Shown here one piece after another: positions 1 through 11,946 of a stretch of 64,000 nucleotides of DNA. The stretch's first letter is position 1. Each line of letters opens with the position of its first letter. Source of the DNA: Blasia pusilla (lineage: Eukaryota; Marchantiophyta; Marchantiopsida; Blasiales); assembly GCA_050084515.1 (NCBI GenBank), contig CM114274.1:1612001-1676000 (forward strand). Reading direction: 5' to 3'. Under the pieces are notes generated by a model. The model worked only from the letters and a program-made list of their open reading frames with translations. It was not told where the DNA came from and ran no database searches. A program made the position numbers and the translations under genes.

Positions 1-472
1 TCTTGTTGAGGTCTTTCACAGTCGGGTGACTTTTTGACCAGGTCACCCGCCCCTGGTAACCTGTGCGCGCAGATTACTATGAGGATAGCTATGTTTAGGG
101 GAAGAGCCTTTTGGCTCTTCCCAACCCTATATAAGGGAGGAAGATGGCTTTCCCAAGCCATCTTTCTCATGTTGGGCCTTTGGAGCACCTCTCTTGTATG
201 TGTGTGAGATAGGACTAGGGTGCTAGCGTCCGGATTCCTTGATAGCACAGGGTGGATGAGGCTCCATATGCCGATGTAGATTGAGGAGTGGAGTTTTAGG
301 CCGGATGTGCCATTTTTACTACTCTTCATTTTTAGTTGTGTGATCTCCATGTATATGTATGAGTTGATTTCTGTACATGTGTGGATGTACCCGTGTGTGG
401 GGAAGATCGGTGTTGTGTGGTGTAGATGTGACTAGCGATGTATGTTGTGTAGAGATATGTATGCGCATGACA
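1..472 (+). mobile_element. B-type terminal repeat copy (module M' followed by S')
   Basis: Near-copy of the sequence at the left end of element B (39,954-40,430), joined directly to the 136-bp module found at the right end of B (60,797-60,932). M' runs from the window edge to about 336; S' is 337-472, starting TG and ending CA. M' holds a TATA box and two hairpins. Nothing retroelement-coding follows, so this is a solo-type or deletion copy. The left end is cut by the window. Confidence 0.75.
101..164 (+). promoter_or_regulatory. Terminal-repeat promoter: TATA box between two hairpins
   Basis: Perfect 8-bp stem (GAAGAGCC, TTTT loop) at 101-120, TATATAAG at 128-135, then a perfect 10-bp stem (AAGATGGCTT, TCCC loop) at 141-164. 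The layout recurs at 40,199-40,260 and, with mutations, at 20,178-20,245. The second hairpin would lie at or just downstream of the expected start site, so it may sit in the RNA leader; that is inference. Confidence 0.6.
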
Positions 473-944
473 TCTTGCTCACATGTTCAAATTGCGCTCC
501 ATTTCTTCCTCAATGTGCACAGCTTCTCGATCTACAACAATGTCAAATTGGTTTCTTCATTTGACCTTCCAATGAAAACATACGGGGATTGTCGTGCAGC
601 CTTTCAATCTGCACTCCTATGAAAAATTTAGCATCAATTCCGCGCTAATTTCTCCCAACGAAAATTGCAAACCTATAAACACAATAACCAACAAGCTACA
701 AGGTACTCTCGAGAGCATTGGCATGGGGCAACCCGCCCCCATACTCAATTTCTAACCAAATTTTTGTAGCGCTTCTATGTGCCACTCTCCCACACAAAAA
801 ATCGAACAAAAAAACAACAAACGGAGCGGCTCTTGCTCCCATGAGCACTCCCATGAGCCGTTGAATGGGGAACACGGTCCCTAACCTGCACCATCAACGA
901 ACTCCTCTATTGAAGCTCTCTCATTCACTCATTCTCTCTTTGTA
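473..944. other. Non-coding stretch, nothing recognised
   Basis: No protein similarity recognised in six frames; short open frames only. No repeats beyond low-complexity purine and pyrimidine runs. Confidence 0.5.
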
Positions 945-1448
945 AATCAGTAGAATCTCTCATCAACACCAACAAGGTCTTCATGGTGTGCACTCTCTCT
1001 CATGTCAAACCAAACCCACCCTGCTAATGAGAGGCTTGGGTTACACACACAAGGCAAGAAGGACCATAGCTCCGCCGCCTCATGCCAAGAGGTTCAACAA
1101 AGAGAGAATGAGCTCTCAAGCTCTCTCTCATGGAGGTATACCCCCTTCCATCTCCCAAGCTCTCTCCTTAGTAACCTATGCTCGCAGGTCACCTCCTTGG
1201 CTCTTGACTGCTATAGCGGGTCAAGGGCCACTTTCCAAAGTAGAAATTCAACTATAATCGATATGAAAACTTACCCGAAATAGTAAGTTCCTAAATATGG
1301 CTCCAAATAAGCCGAAACGAAGGGAAACCTGCTATCTCAGGTTACTCGTAGCCTCAACAGGTCATCCTCGACCTCATGAGGTTGTCCTATAGTATCTCCG
1401 AAGGCGCGCCATTAGATCCCGCTGATCTATCCTAAAAGACGTGACACT
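945..1448 (-). repeat. A-type M module, inverted copy
   Basis: Reverse complement of the module at 11,160-11,668. The match runs from ATCTCTC...GGTGTGCACTCTCTC (about 950-1,000) to AAAAGACGTGA near 1,440. A short forward piece of the same module follows at about 1,461-1,520 (CTCTCATTATGAGAG and onward). The 60-93 codon open frames here are by-products of the repeat. Confidence 0.7.
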
Positions 1449-1520
1449 TGTCACTAATCTAAACCTCTCATTATGAGAGTGGATTTGATTTGACATGAGA
1501 AAGAGCTAGAGAGTATGTGA

Positions 1521-4500
1521 AATCGAATTCAAAACCTTTTAGTCGATGGCCATATATGCGTATGGTTTCTAATTGTATGGATGATGAAAAGGATATACAC
1601 TATATATCAATGTGAAACACACTAATTTTTTATTCAAGAATGAAACAAATAATTTAAAATACTCACAAAAAATCATTTCATTTTTTAAAATCATGCATCA
1701 TTTTTGTTTAAGAATATCAAAGCACTATTTTCTTAACATGAGATTGAACTTACAAACTTGGATGATTTTTTTTAATGTTATTATAGTTCTAGTTTATAAA
1801 TTTTTTACTACAATTGGAATAAATTGTTGTCAATTAAATCATTTATTCTCGTCCAAAATAGATGATGGGTTTGGAAGTTAATATCATCTTCTGCAAAAAC
1901 TATGGTTTAAGTAATACTAGACTAATAATGTTGTTCAAATTCTCTTTTTATTTTTTGAAAATTCTTATGAATAATTTTTTTCATCTACCATGTGTCACAT
2001 TAAAAAAAATTATAAATAAAAAACTATCTTCCTTAAAATTATAAAATAAAAATTTCCAATCATAAAAATACACAATTTATGATTATATCTTCATGACGCC
2101 ATATCTTACTTCATAGCTATTACAATATAAGTTTTAGCATGTGTGAAAGAGATCTTATATGTGCAAGAGATCGTGCATATAAGTTTTAGCATGTGTGAAA
2201 GAGATCTTGCATATCGTTCAGCTTTTCTTCCTTTCCAGGACGTCACTTTGATGTTATCTTACTTTACATGGTTGAAAAATAAATTGGAGAGTACAAACAA
2301 ATCATGAGGTTTATGACACTAGAATTCTTTCCATTGTTTAGGAGGGCAAGATTTAAAGCGGTGCTACGGGGAGCACGGAAAAGATAAAGTTGAATGACTA
2401 GGAATTGTTTTTTTAAATTTCGGTTGAAACTTAAACTTTTTGAAACAAAGGGTTCGACATTAAAAGAACGGTTTATAATTTCAAGCACGGACCGGGTGAG
2501 CCGGTATTTGGTGATTATGTTCAATGCATCTGATGACCTAGGATATTTTGAGCGGCGATCGTGTTACCCCATTTCGAAATGGGTGCGTGTGAATCGAAAA
2601 TTGTCAGTTCGGTGCAACGTTTGGAGTAGATCCGGAGCTAACAGATCGAAATCAGAAATTTTGAAATCGCTGCGGAAAACTGTCAGGAAATGAGGTATTT
2701 GTTTATATGTACAGTCTTAGAAAACTGATTCCTAAACCGGCAACGTACCGGTTCTCCTAGCTAAACTCGCCGAAGCCTGGTAACCTGGTTCGGTGAGGGC
2801 AAGTCTTTTGCAGGGTGTCGGCAGGCTGAAGAACAAACCTTGGGAAAGGTGTACTGTACTGTACTTACGGTAGGGAATATTTGGCAGGGGTTCTAATTGG
2901 TGGAGATGGAACTACCTGGTTCCCTCGAGAAATGCTTTAACGTAGCATTAGGCGGGTAATAGGCGAAGCGTATAATCAGTTAAGCAAATAACAGCCTCGC
3001 TCGTGCCATTTCCAAGGCTCAAGTGAATGCAATGCCTAGCTCATTAGGGAATATGAAGAGTCATCATAAGTAGTAATAAGGACTCGGAGAATGACGTAGG
3101 GATGAGGACCTTATTTAGGTGGAATGTTCATAAATCCTAGCCCCTCTTTTGGAGAGATGAGATAGTTATTTCCATGTCAGGATCCTACGCAAGATTTAGC
3201 TTATGATTCTGGAACTTACGTCAGGGGCAGGTCACTATGATTGTGGAATTTTCGTAACAGGCTGACTTGTAAGCATGATTACTATTAATGAGGTGATTGT
3301 CTGTACGTAAGAATGATCGTGAGCTCACTTTCGCCACCTCGTCATCATTCAATTCTCTCGCGCCTGCTCTGTTATATTATGCCGTCTAAATCCTCAGTAG
3401 GTCGGTGCTCTCGATTGAGGTTTGGACGGCCAATTCACCGGGCCCGCGCCTCAGGGCTGCGTGGCAATTGTGCGGCCGTTGCAATACAATAGGTAGGTAG
3501 AGATGAAGCCTCAGTTGAGACTCCAACTTCGCGGACGTGGCGCTCCCAAGCACCACAACCTCTTTCATTTCTAAGTTTACCTCCATCAATGCGTTGGGCT
3601 ACGATCATATCACGGATATGATATCGTAAACGCTGCCAATTCATTCCGTCCGTTCTTCCGTTAGCTTTGCCGCTCATCATTGTATACCCAACGGCGACGA
3701 TTCGCTATGGCGCACGCCTGTCACACGGCGCCACCAGGAGGTCTCCTTCCGTGAACGCTGCTTTCCTCCCCTTCAGTCCAGTCATCACCGGGCCTGCCCG
3801 CCAACTTGGTCGCCGTCGGCCCCGCCCCATCTTCTGGAGTCTGGACATCTTCCGGACAAGGACCTCCGTCCATCCATCCGTCCATAGTCCTGTCTTGCGG
3901 ACACGGCCTCTTCAGTCGTACGTAACCTTCGGACAGAAGACCCATGTACGTAACAACGTCTCTCCACCCTCCCACTTCCTCCCAGCCGTCTAAGCCGAAC
4001 TCCGGCACTCGCGATGGGAAAGTTGCCCTCCCGCACACTTTTACGCGCTCTATACCTGCAACTCACCATCCTCATACCGGGAAAACTCCGACACTCCGAA
4101 GCCAGTACAGCGGGCAGCTAAATCACCAGCCAGCACACTATCCTGGACCTCACGAGTCACGAAGCTTCGGGTTTGGGGGGCTAGCTCTACGGACTCTAAG
4201 CGGAAAGTCCTGGCAGCACAGCCTTTCCTTTCCGTGTGGTGCGTACTTTCTCTTTTCACGAATGGTAGAACAGCCCGGATTCAAACCTATTTAGTAGGGT
4301 TGTCACCGAATAACAAACCGAAAGTGTAAGCTTATTTATAAATCTATAGAAAGATAATTTTATTTCAATCTCAAGTAAATTTCAAAAAAGAAAAGAACCG
4401 CAATAACGTCCAAATAAGAGAAAGCCATAAAAAATGAAAAAAAATTGGCCACAAGTCACCGCAAAAACCAATGCAACCACCGGCTATACGAATAATAGCT

Positions 4501-5559
4501 TGAGATAAATCTGACCATAATACCATTGGTTGGTGAGACGTGGATGGACGAGGAAGTGAGTTACCCCCAAATACTTTGGTTCCACACATCAATAACAATG
4601 TTTGTGCACGTTATAATGCCACCGATATGCATTGTCAAAATAAGTAGTAACAACGGATAGAGAAGGACTTTCAGAAGGTGAAGTTGATGATTCTTGTGGG
4701 AGTGGTGTGCACATGTTTCACAAAAGTATCAAAAGACATATCTCCAAATACTTCCACTGCAAACACAATTCGGAAAACCTAAAAGACAAGGATGAGGAAG
4801 TCCAAGGTGTAACCACAAAGCTATGGAGAATACACTCCAAGAAAGATGAAATGGCAAAATAAAAGGATATGCAGTAAGTGATCGCCCCCCACCCCCCAAA
4901 TCCTCTCTTGTACCTACATATGAATGCAAATGAGTTCGATGAGTTTCGAAGAATGCCTCGAAGAGAATGCTGGAAGACTCTGACTTGATTTAATGCAAAT
5001 TCTTGTAGATAAACTCTTGAAGTCAATGAAGATCTTTTTTGTAATCAATTCATTCAAAGGGGATAGAATTTTTGGTGTAGCGAACGGAAGAAGAGTCTGG
5101 GAAGATCTCAATTGTTATTGGAAGAATAGATCCCCTTCCTCTATGTGGGCCACATAATCCATCAAAAGGCGTGGATCTCCTTGGAGAAATCTTGAAGTCA
5201 TCATCTGGGCAACCAAAGCCCACCTCCCAAAAAAAGCTATTGGTGCAAATGCGATTGTGGAGGAAGGCCCCACACCTCCAAAAGAAATAGATAAGATAGC
5301 TTGTTATGAAGCCAAGCCACCATCTCCCCTTCAAATGTATTTGGACTAAGAAGTTTCTCCAAAGTTGTGAAGATAGAAACGTCCAAATAGACCATCCGAT
5401 GTAAGAACTCTAAAGTGGAATGACAAGTACAAAGAAGGTAGGAGGGATGTTGTAGAAAATATAGGGAGAGAATCCTATAAGCCACTTAGGGATCCCCTAG
5501 ATCAGATAATAAATGAAGTCATTCTACATCTTTCATAAGGGCCTCATCCAAGAACGTGG
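1521..5559. other. Gene-poor AT-rich region
   Basis: Long A/T runs at 1.6-2.3 kb. A GC-richer block at about 3.3-4.3 kb has overlapping short open frames on both strands (up to 116 codons) but no recognisable protein family. I see no supportable gene. Confidence 0.45.
2125..2208. repeat. 52-bp tandem duplication
   Basis: The segment ATATAAGTTTTAGCATGTG through AAAGAGATCTT occurs twice, at 2,125 and 2,177. Confidence 0.8.
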
Positions 5560-5641
5560 AGACATAGTTTGCTAAGCCAATTAGGACACCAAGAACTTGA
5601 AGACATAGTCTACTAAGCCAATTACGACACCAAGAACTTGA
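5560..5641. repeat. 41-bp tandem duplication
   Basis: Two adjacent 41-bp units beginning AGACATAGT and ending AAGAACTTGA, with four differences. Confidence 0.8.
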
Positions 5642-5984
5642 ACCCCTTCAATATAGATGTTAAAATGTGGGATGAATGTTGAGGGAAGGTATGAAGGAGT
5701 CTTTACATCCCAAGAACACATCCCAATTTGTCCAAACCAAGGTTTCTCGAAAACATACTTGCTCGTCCATGGGATGGACATGTCTACGGATATGCCAAGC
5801 GTATCTGTCTCATAGGTTTTCTTTATATCCATGTTGCAAAGTTTCCCGTTCAAGCCAATGCATGCTCTTTGAAGACCAGTGTAGGCCCATGCGGGCTAGA
5901 AAATGAGTGGGAAGAACCGACAACAAATTTATGGGCTCCGGTGCAGGTTGGCCGAGCCCAAGTCTACGTTGTAGTCACGGTGGG

Positions 5985-6285
5985 CCCATATTTGCAAAAA
6001 AAAGAAGACAAGTGCGTCCCTAGGACTAACATGTATTAGAAGAGCTGGGCCCCATACTTATAGTTCATGATTGAAAGTAGGGCAAGATTGAGTGGGGCAA
6101 TAAGGTCGGAGGGAGTGGGATGGAGGAAGGAAGAAACGAGAAAGTATGGAACATGTAGGCAAGTGGGGAGAATGAGAAAGAAGAAAAAAGTGAGGCCCAC
6201 ACACATAAGTCCTTCCATAAGACAAACGTAAGTCCACAGACATGGACATGGAATTTTTCCACATGCAACCTTGGGTGGGCCTGCA
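5985..6285 (-). repeat. Arm of a long dispersed inverted repeat
   Basis: The reverse complement of this stretch matches 8,115-8,405 along its length. Shared landmarks are GGTTGCATRTGGA, TGGACTTACGT, CCCCACTTGCCT, CCACTCCCTCC, TTATTGCCC and ACTATAAGT. The arms are diverged and about 1.8 kb apart, as in a fold-back or MITE-like pair. Confidence 0.65.
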
Positions 6286-7054
6286 CTGACATATCCATCG
6301 TAGAGACGGACATAAGTGCGCATGGACTTGTTCTATGTGCAACCTTGCTCCAAAAAAATCCATGTTATCTAATACAATCCAACAATTATGCCTGTCTCTT
6401 CTTTATAATGAGTATTCTACAAGCTCTACAATTGTATTTGATTTGTCCTCGACAACAGTAATTGCACACATTATAGCCTTGTAGTAAGGGTAGTATTCAC
6501 TATAAGATATGTGGGATGTTTATGTTATGGCCATTTATTTTTCTTCACCATAATTGTCACTGAAAAGAGGAACTAATGGGATGAATGACCTCCATGTCAA
6601 AATCCGTGGTTCCAACACCATCTCCATAGAAGAAAATCAATATCATGGTAAAAAATTCCACAATGTAGTAAGTTTGAGTTTGTGCAAGTATATAAGATTG
6701 GTTGGTATATTTATGTTGTGAAAATAGTTTTTATATCAATCAATCTAAGTTTGTGTATAATGCTTCTCTAAAGGTTGTAACTCACTCACTTAAAATGTAA
6801 CTTACATGAACGAAAGGTGGTCTTAGATCATACCCCTTGCAAACAATATGAACTATATTATGTGCATACTGATCACTAGATAATGTAGTAAATCATTACT
6901 CCCATCCATACAACAAAATTAAAGTAAAACTGGCTCACCCGTTATAAGGCCAACTCCACTCTCAAATCTACACAATCATTAAGCAACATCTACCCTCTAC
7001 CAAAAGAGAATACATGAGATAACACTCACGCTTCTACAAGATTCTAAAAGGATG
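6286..7054. other. Non-coding AT-rich spacer
   Basis: No recognisable coding or structural feature. Confidence 0.5.
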
Positions 7055-7225
7055 AGTGATCCATAGGTTCAACATGCCAAATATGGGTAGTGAGAGCCAT
7101 CTCCCCATCTTTATACTCTTGGGAAGAACCAAAATAGCTCTTCCCCAAAAAAATGACAAAAAAAGTAACTTGCACACATAGGTTATGGGATGATTGTTGA
7201 TTTGATCAACATGTCATCTTGCATA
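7055..7225 (-). repeat. Degraded B-type M' module
   Basis: On the minus strand this reads GATGACATGTTGA, then TAACCTATGTGTGC, GGGGAAGAGC, GGTTCTTCCCAA, GTATAAAGATGG and GAGATGGCT. These match M' of 40,103-40,270 in the same order. The hairpins and TATA box are eroded. Confidence 0.65.
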
Positions 7226-8114
7226 AAATAGAAAGATTGTTTTTTTCAAATACAATGATGTCGAGATAAAAAAAATGTAGCCAACCTCGAAGGTTGCACA
7301 AAATTTGGACGTGTTTGTAGACATGCTATGTGGCCCCTACCCATGAGCTTTTTAGGAACTCGAGTCCCTAACGCAATTGCAGAAGCATAGAGATAAGCAC
7401 AAATCGCGGAGCAGGAGAGCGTAGGGGCGGACAGAAACGGGTGTGAGGGTCATATGATGGGTTGTGGAAAGTGGGCAAGCACAAATACGAGACTGAGGAT
7501 GTGGAAAAATTTTGTATCATAGACATGTCCATCCCTAGGATGGGCATAAGTCCGTGGACACAAACTTTCTCTGTTTTAAACCTTTCCAACTTCATATGAC
7601 TACTCCATAAAACGTTATGTCTAAACAACCAATTGATTTCCAATGCCATTGACATGGTAGAACTCTACATGTCAACCAACTATGATGTGAACTAATCTAA
7701 GGTCACAAGTAATATTCTCTAAGATCCTAACTTGAATTTTATGTATCATACTTATAATTATGATCATACTAATTAAAGCTCATTGAAATTTGAAAGGATT
7801 ACACAACTTAATATAGTAGTCATGCAAGAATCATCCACTCTTGAAAACCTAGGGAACTTGACTCTAACCTTGTTTTAGAGATCATCGGATTTTTTTTTCA
7901 AAAATTTCATGATTACTATATCTGAGTAGGGAGGTTATGTCTATAGATAGGTGCAGAGAGGCCGAGAATGACATAATGTCCTCCCTTGGTCATATGCATG
8001 AATAGGCCATGCATCCTTCAAGGCTTTCTTGGGACCTTTTTGGAAGTTTCTTACAAGTTCTTAATAAGTTGGAAACCTATTGAGCAAGCTGAAAGCGTGT
8101 GTCACCTTCTTGGA
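7226..8114. other. Non-coding AT-rich spacer
   Basis: Contains a short relative of the 5,985/8,115 repeat near 7,440-7,560 (GGACATGTCCATCC, ATAAGTCCGTGGAC) and nothing else recognised. Confidence 0.45.
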
Positions 8115-8405
8115 AAGGTTGCATATGGACAAAGTCCATGTCCATTACTATGGACTTACGTCAATCATATAGAATGCTTTTTCATATGGGCCCCATCCCC
8201 CCCTTATTTCTCATCCCCCACTTGCCTTTGTGATACGTAGTTTCTTGTTTCTTCCTCCTCCCACCTCCACTCCCTCCCCCCTTATTGCCCCTGCCCACCC
8301 TTGCCTTGACTTCCACCATAAACTATAAGTGTGGGCCCCACCTTTTGCAATCCATGTCAATGGACAGGTCTAAACTTATTTGTCCATGTCTTTTTTTGGG
8401 CAACC
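8115..8405 (+). repeat. Second arm of the long inverted repeat
   Basis: Partner of 5,985-6,285 in opposite orientation. The open frames across it have no recognisable domain. Confidence 0.65.
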
Positions 8406-9597
8406 ATGCTTCTTGGACCCTTGGGGCTTACATAGGGATATACCCCAAGGGGAGGCTTGAAGAGGCTCGTATTTCCAAAGTTGAGCCCTTCCAAATCATT
8501 TCTCACAACTCCCAACACAAGTTCTTGTTTCCTTCATCGTGTTGGCTTCCTTTACTTCTGAGATATGTGTTTAACCATAGTTGCCAAACGCTTGTCAACC
8601 TAATAAAGGACTCCATATAGCCATTACTTAGCCAAGTTTTGTATGTCAACTGTGGCCTCCAAGTCTTCTAAGTCATTCTTGGAAATACTGAAATCTGCCA
8701 TTTTGTACCAACCTCACATCCACACTATTTCTTTATTGCTTTGTGTACCCTCTTCTTCCAAGTTCAACATCTTAGTATCCATTTCTTGCAACTTGAGGAT
8801 TCCGACAAACTATAATGAAGGAATAAATGAGTCTATGAGTGAGCGTATTAGGAAATGACCTCTCCTCTCTTTGGATTCCTTTATCTCAAGATTGTCATGA
8901 CTAGTTGATTGTAATAATAATATACCCTCTTGTTGGCTTATAGAGAAATATGGTAAGAATATGGCTTACGTGGAGAGTGATGTAAGCATGTTTGAAGTTG
9001 TCTTCATATTTCTATCTTCAGATCTTGGTGTGAAAAAATGAGGTTAGTTTTTTCCCCAGTTTGGTCCACTTGTAACTCTCTTCTAAATTTTTTTTGCATT
9101 TGAAGTAGAGGAGAATACTAAGAAATAGAAGGAAGTTTTGAAGAGGGAGCGGATTTTGCCCTATTTTTAGAAGGCAGACTCTCCTCTCCTCTCTTCCTCT
9201 CTCGTGCTAGAATACCAACCCTCAATAAAGACCTATAATAAGAAGAGAAGAAGAAGATCAACAAGACTACAACATGAAGATAAATAGCTTGAGATATATG
9301 TGACGACTATCATGTCACTATGACAAAATATTCATGAAGAACCCGCTCTTTGGAAGATGAAAATGGCGCTTATGGAGCTAGAAGATAAGTGGGGTAGTGT
9401 AATCATAGATTTAGGTGCTAGATCAATCGAAGATCATAGCATTATATTTGAAAGTTGCAAGATGGTGGTGTATAGGGTAGAATCATGAAGACTAGCAGTG
9501 AAAAGAGCAGAACCAGGTAGGAATGAATTAGCTTTTGAGTTGGAAGCAATAGTGGAGCATAATATTGCTTTGGAAAAGAAGCCGAAGGGTTTAGGGT
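8406..9597. other. Non-coding AT-rich spacer
   Basis: No supportable gene; short open frames only. Confidence 0.5.
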
Positions 9598-10849
9598 TTA
9601 GGGTCATGCCCACGAGCAGTTGGGTCATTTTGGAGTGAAGCGGACGTACAGCTTGCTCAAGATACAAGATTGGTGGCGAGGCATGTAGACTGACGTTCAA
9701 CAGTTTGTTGCCAGGAGCATGGTTTGTGATCGGGTCTGGGCATCATTCAATGCTCTAACTCCACAATTGCATCCACTTTCGATCATGGGTTTAGGTTATA
9801 GATGGAGTTTGGATTTTTCAGGACCTTTATCTTTGACGGAGCGTCATAGTCGTTATGTGTTGGTGATGGTCGAGCACTTCTCAAAGTGGATAGAGTTAGT
9901 TGCATTTTGTGACAAAGGAAGGGAGGGAGTAGTGCATGCCTTCCTAGATTGAGTGTTGAGTCATTACGGTGTACCAGCGAAGGTGTTGACAGACCAAGGT
10001 ACAGAGTTTAATGGGGAGTTTCAAGCCTTGTGTGATCAGGCGCTGATTGACCACCGCACCACTTCGCGAGATCATCCTGAGACAAATGGACTAGCAGAGA
10101 GGCTTATGCAGATGGTGAAGAGAGGATCATGCAAGTATGGCTTGCAGAGAGGTCACCTAGGAGATTGGGACCTCTAGTTGCCATGGTTGGCGATGGGATA
10201 CAGATTCAACAGGCACGCATTCTTAGCGTCTTTTTCACCGTACTTTCTACTTTATGGCCGAGAGCTAGATTTACTTACGACCATTCGTCAAGATATTGGT
10301 GAGGTGTTAAACCTTGATGACCTTGATGTATGGATGCGAGTATGTTCTCAGAGGGATGAGTTGTTTCAGAGAGTGATGCCGATGGCGTTTGAGAACTTGG
10401 CGATTGCACAACATCGAGATACGTTGAGATATATGACTATTCGGGGAGGTGGTTATCGACCTACTATCCGGAGGTTTTATTAGGGAGACTATGTCTACTT
10501 GCAGCAGACAACACCCATGACATTAGATATGACTGTAGGGCGCACTATCTTGAGAGTGCGTGAGGTTTTTCCATCTGGTATCCTCTTATTGGAGGGACAC
10601 GATGGTATGGTTTGGAAGGACCACGTGCGTAACTGTGCACCATGTCACATTCCTAACATTGATGGTATAGTTGATCTGAGCTTAGCAGTAGTTATTGCAA
10701 CCTTGCGATGTATGTTGTGTGGTTCTGCCCGTGGTGCACCCACTATGCTAGTATGTGATGGGTGTTCGAAAGGGTGGCAAATGGCATGTCTGACGCCACC
10801 TCTCACTAGAGTTCCTCAGGGACGATGGATGTGTCCTAGATGTACATAG
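9598..10849 (+). pseudogene. Ty3/gypsy integrase plus PHD finger (element A relic)
   Basis: C-terminal third of a gypsy pol polyprotein, split by in-frame stops near 9,690, 9,951, 10,176 and 10,482. Order: integrase zinc motif HH-CC (HEQLGHF ... CDR), catalytic core with Asp in SLDFSGPL, Asp in LTDQGTEF and Glu in GLAERLMQ, then an SH3-like tail ending NCAPCHIPN. A PHD finger follows at about 10,705-10,849: CMLC, CDGC, GWQMACL, WMCPRC. The expected PHD His (GWHM in the two other copies) is Gln here. Upstream RT, methyltransferase and gag are absent. Closely similar to 59,480-60,719 and 62,690-63,641. Confidence 0.9.
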
Positions 10850-11030
10850 TGTAGGTAGATCTAGATTCGATTTGTGTCTATGACATGGATGACAAGAAGG
10901 CGACTAACGATGGGGCCACATGAGCACCCAGCCTTTTTGCTCCTAGCGTCCGAGAGATGTTTGTCATGGTAGGTAGGGATAGATGATTATCTCGAGTTAG
11001 AGGGACCTAACCACCAACTAGGGGGGCGAT
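10850..11030 (+). other. 3' untranslated tail and polypurine tract of element A
   Basis: Ends in CCAACTAGGGGGGCGAT directly before module S1. The same arrangement (ACTAGGGGGACGG, GATTAGGGGGCGAG) precedes the S modules at 60,797 and 63,815, which is what a polypurine tract would do. Confidence 0.6.
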
Positions 11031-11794
11031 TGGAGATATTTTGGTACTTCTTGTCTCATTTTTTGGATGCCATGAGTTAGCATGGGATCATCGTGTCTAT
11101 GTGTTTGTTCGGTGACAGCGATGTATGTCGTATAGTGATGTGTATGCGCACAACAGCTATCACGTCTTTTACGATAGATCAGAGAGATCTAGAAGAGCGC
11201 CTTCGGAGATATTGGAAGGCAACCTCAAGAGGTCGAGGATGACCTGCTGAGGCCACGGATAACCTAAGAGAGCAGGTTTCCCCTTCGTTTAAGCTTATTT
11301 GGAGCCATATAGAGAAACTTACTATTTTGGGTCAGTTTCTATTTGGAGTATAGTTGACTTTATACTTTGGGAAGTTGCCCTTGAACCGCTAGAGCAAGTC
11401 AAGAGCCAAGGAGATGACCTACGATCATAGATTACCGAGGAGAGAGCTTGGGAGAGGGAAGGGGGTATACCTCCAAGAGAAAGAGTTAGAGAGCTCATTC
11501 TCTCTTTGTTGAAGCTCTTGGCATGAGGCGGAAGAGCTATGGTCTTGCTTGCCTTGTGTGTGTAACCTAAGCCTCTCATTAGGAGAGTGGGCTTGGTTTG
11601 ACATGAGAGAGAGTGCCCACCATGGAGAGCTTGGTGTGAGATGTTGAGAGAGATCTACTTGATTTAATTGGAGATATTTTGGTACTTCTTGTCTCGTTTT
11701 TTGGATGCCATGAGTTAGCATGGGATCGTGCGTGTCCATGTGTTTGTTTGGTGACAGCGATGTATGTTGTGTAGCGATGTGTATACGCACAAAA
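11031..11794 (+). mobile_element. Terminal modules S1-M-S2 of element A
   Basis: S1 is 11,031-11,155 (TGGAGATATT ... CGCACAACA, 125 bp). After a 4-nt spacer GCTA, module M runs 11,160-11,668, and S2 (11,669 to about 11,794) repeats S1 with few differences. S1 follows the polypurine tract, as a 3' LTR start should. Since S also follows M, the ends do not form a simple pair of identical LTRs. M recurs inverted at 945-1,448, and M's end plus S recur at 22,365-22,560. Confidence 0.7.
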
Positions 11795-11946
11795 AATTCA
11801 TAAGCATGTTCAAGCAGTTTCAATAGATCCCTCAATTTTTCAAGTGAGATAGGCTTCAAGAGAATAGTGTCCATGCCTATCTCGAAACACCTCTCTTGAG
11901 TCTTGACATCCGCATTAGCAGTAAGACCGATAACAGTGGACGCTTT
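11795..11946 (-). pseudogene. Response-regulator receiver domain fragment (hybrid histidine kinase-like)
   Basis: About 50 codons read as the C-terminal half of a two-component receiver domain: VIGLTANAD (beta-4 with the conserved Thr), then CFEIGMDTILLKPISLEKL (beta-5 with the conserved Lys-Pro) and a final helix. The phospho-accepting Asp would lie upstream and is not visible; an in-frame stop sits just before this segment at about 11,950. Module S2 abuts the 3' side. It could be the last exon of a host hybrid kinase cut by the element, or a captured fragment. I could not place other exons with confidence. Confidence 0.6.

Noticed and set aside
3667-4294. GC-richer block as a gene
   Set aside because: Overlapping short frames on both strands, no recognised family and no convincing exon structure.
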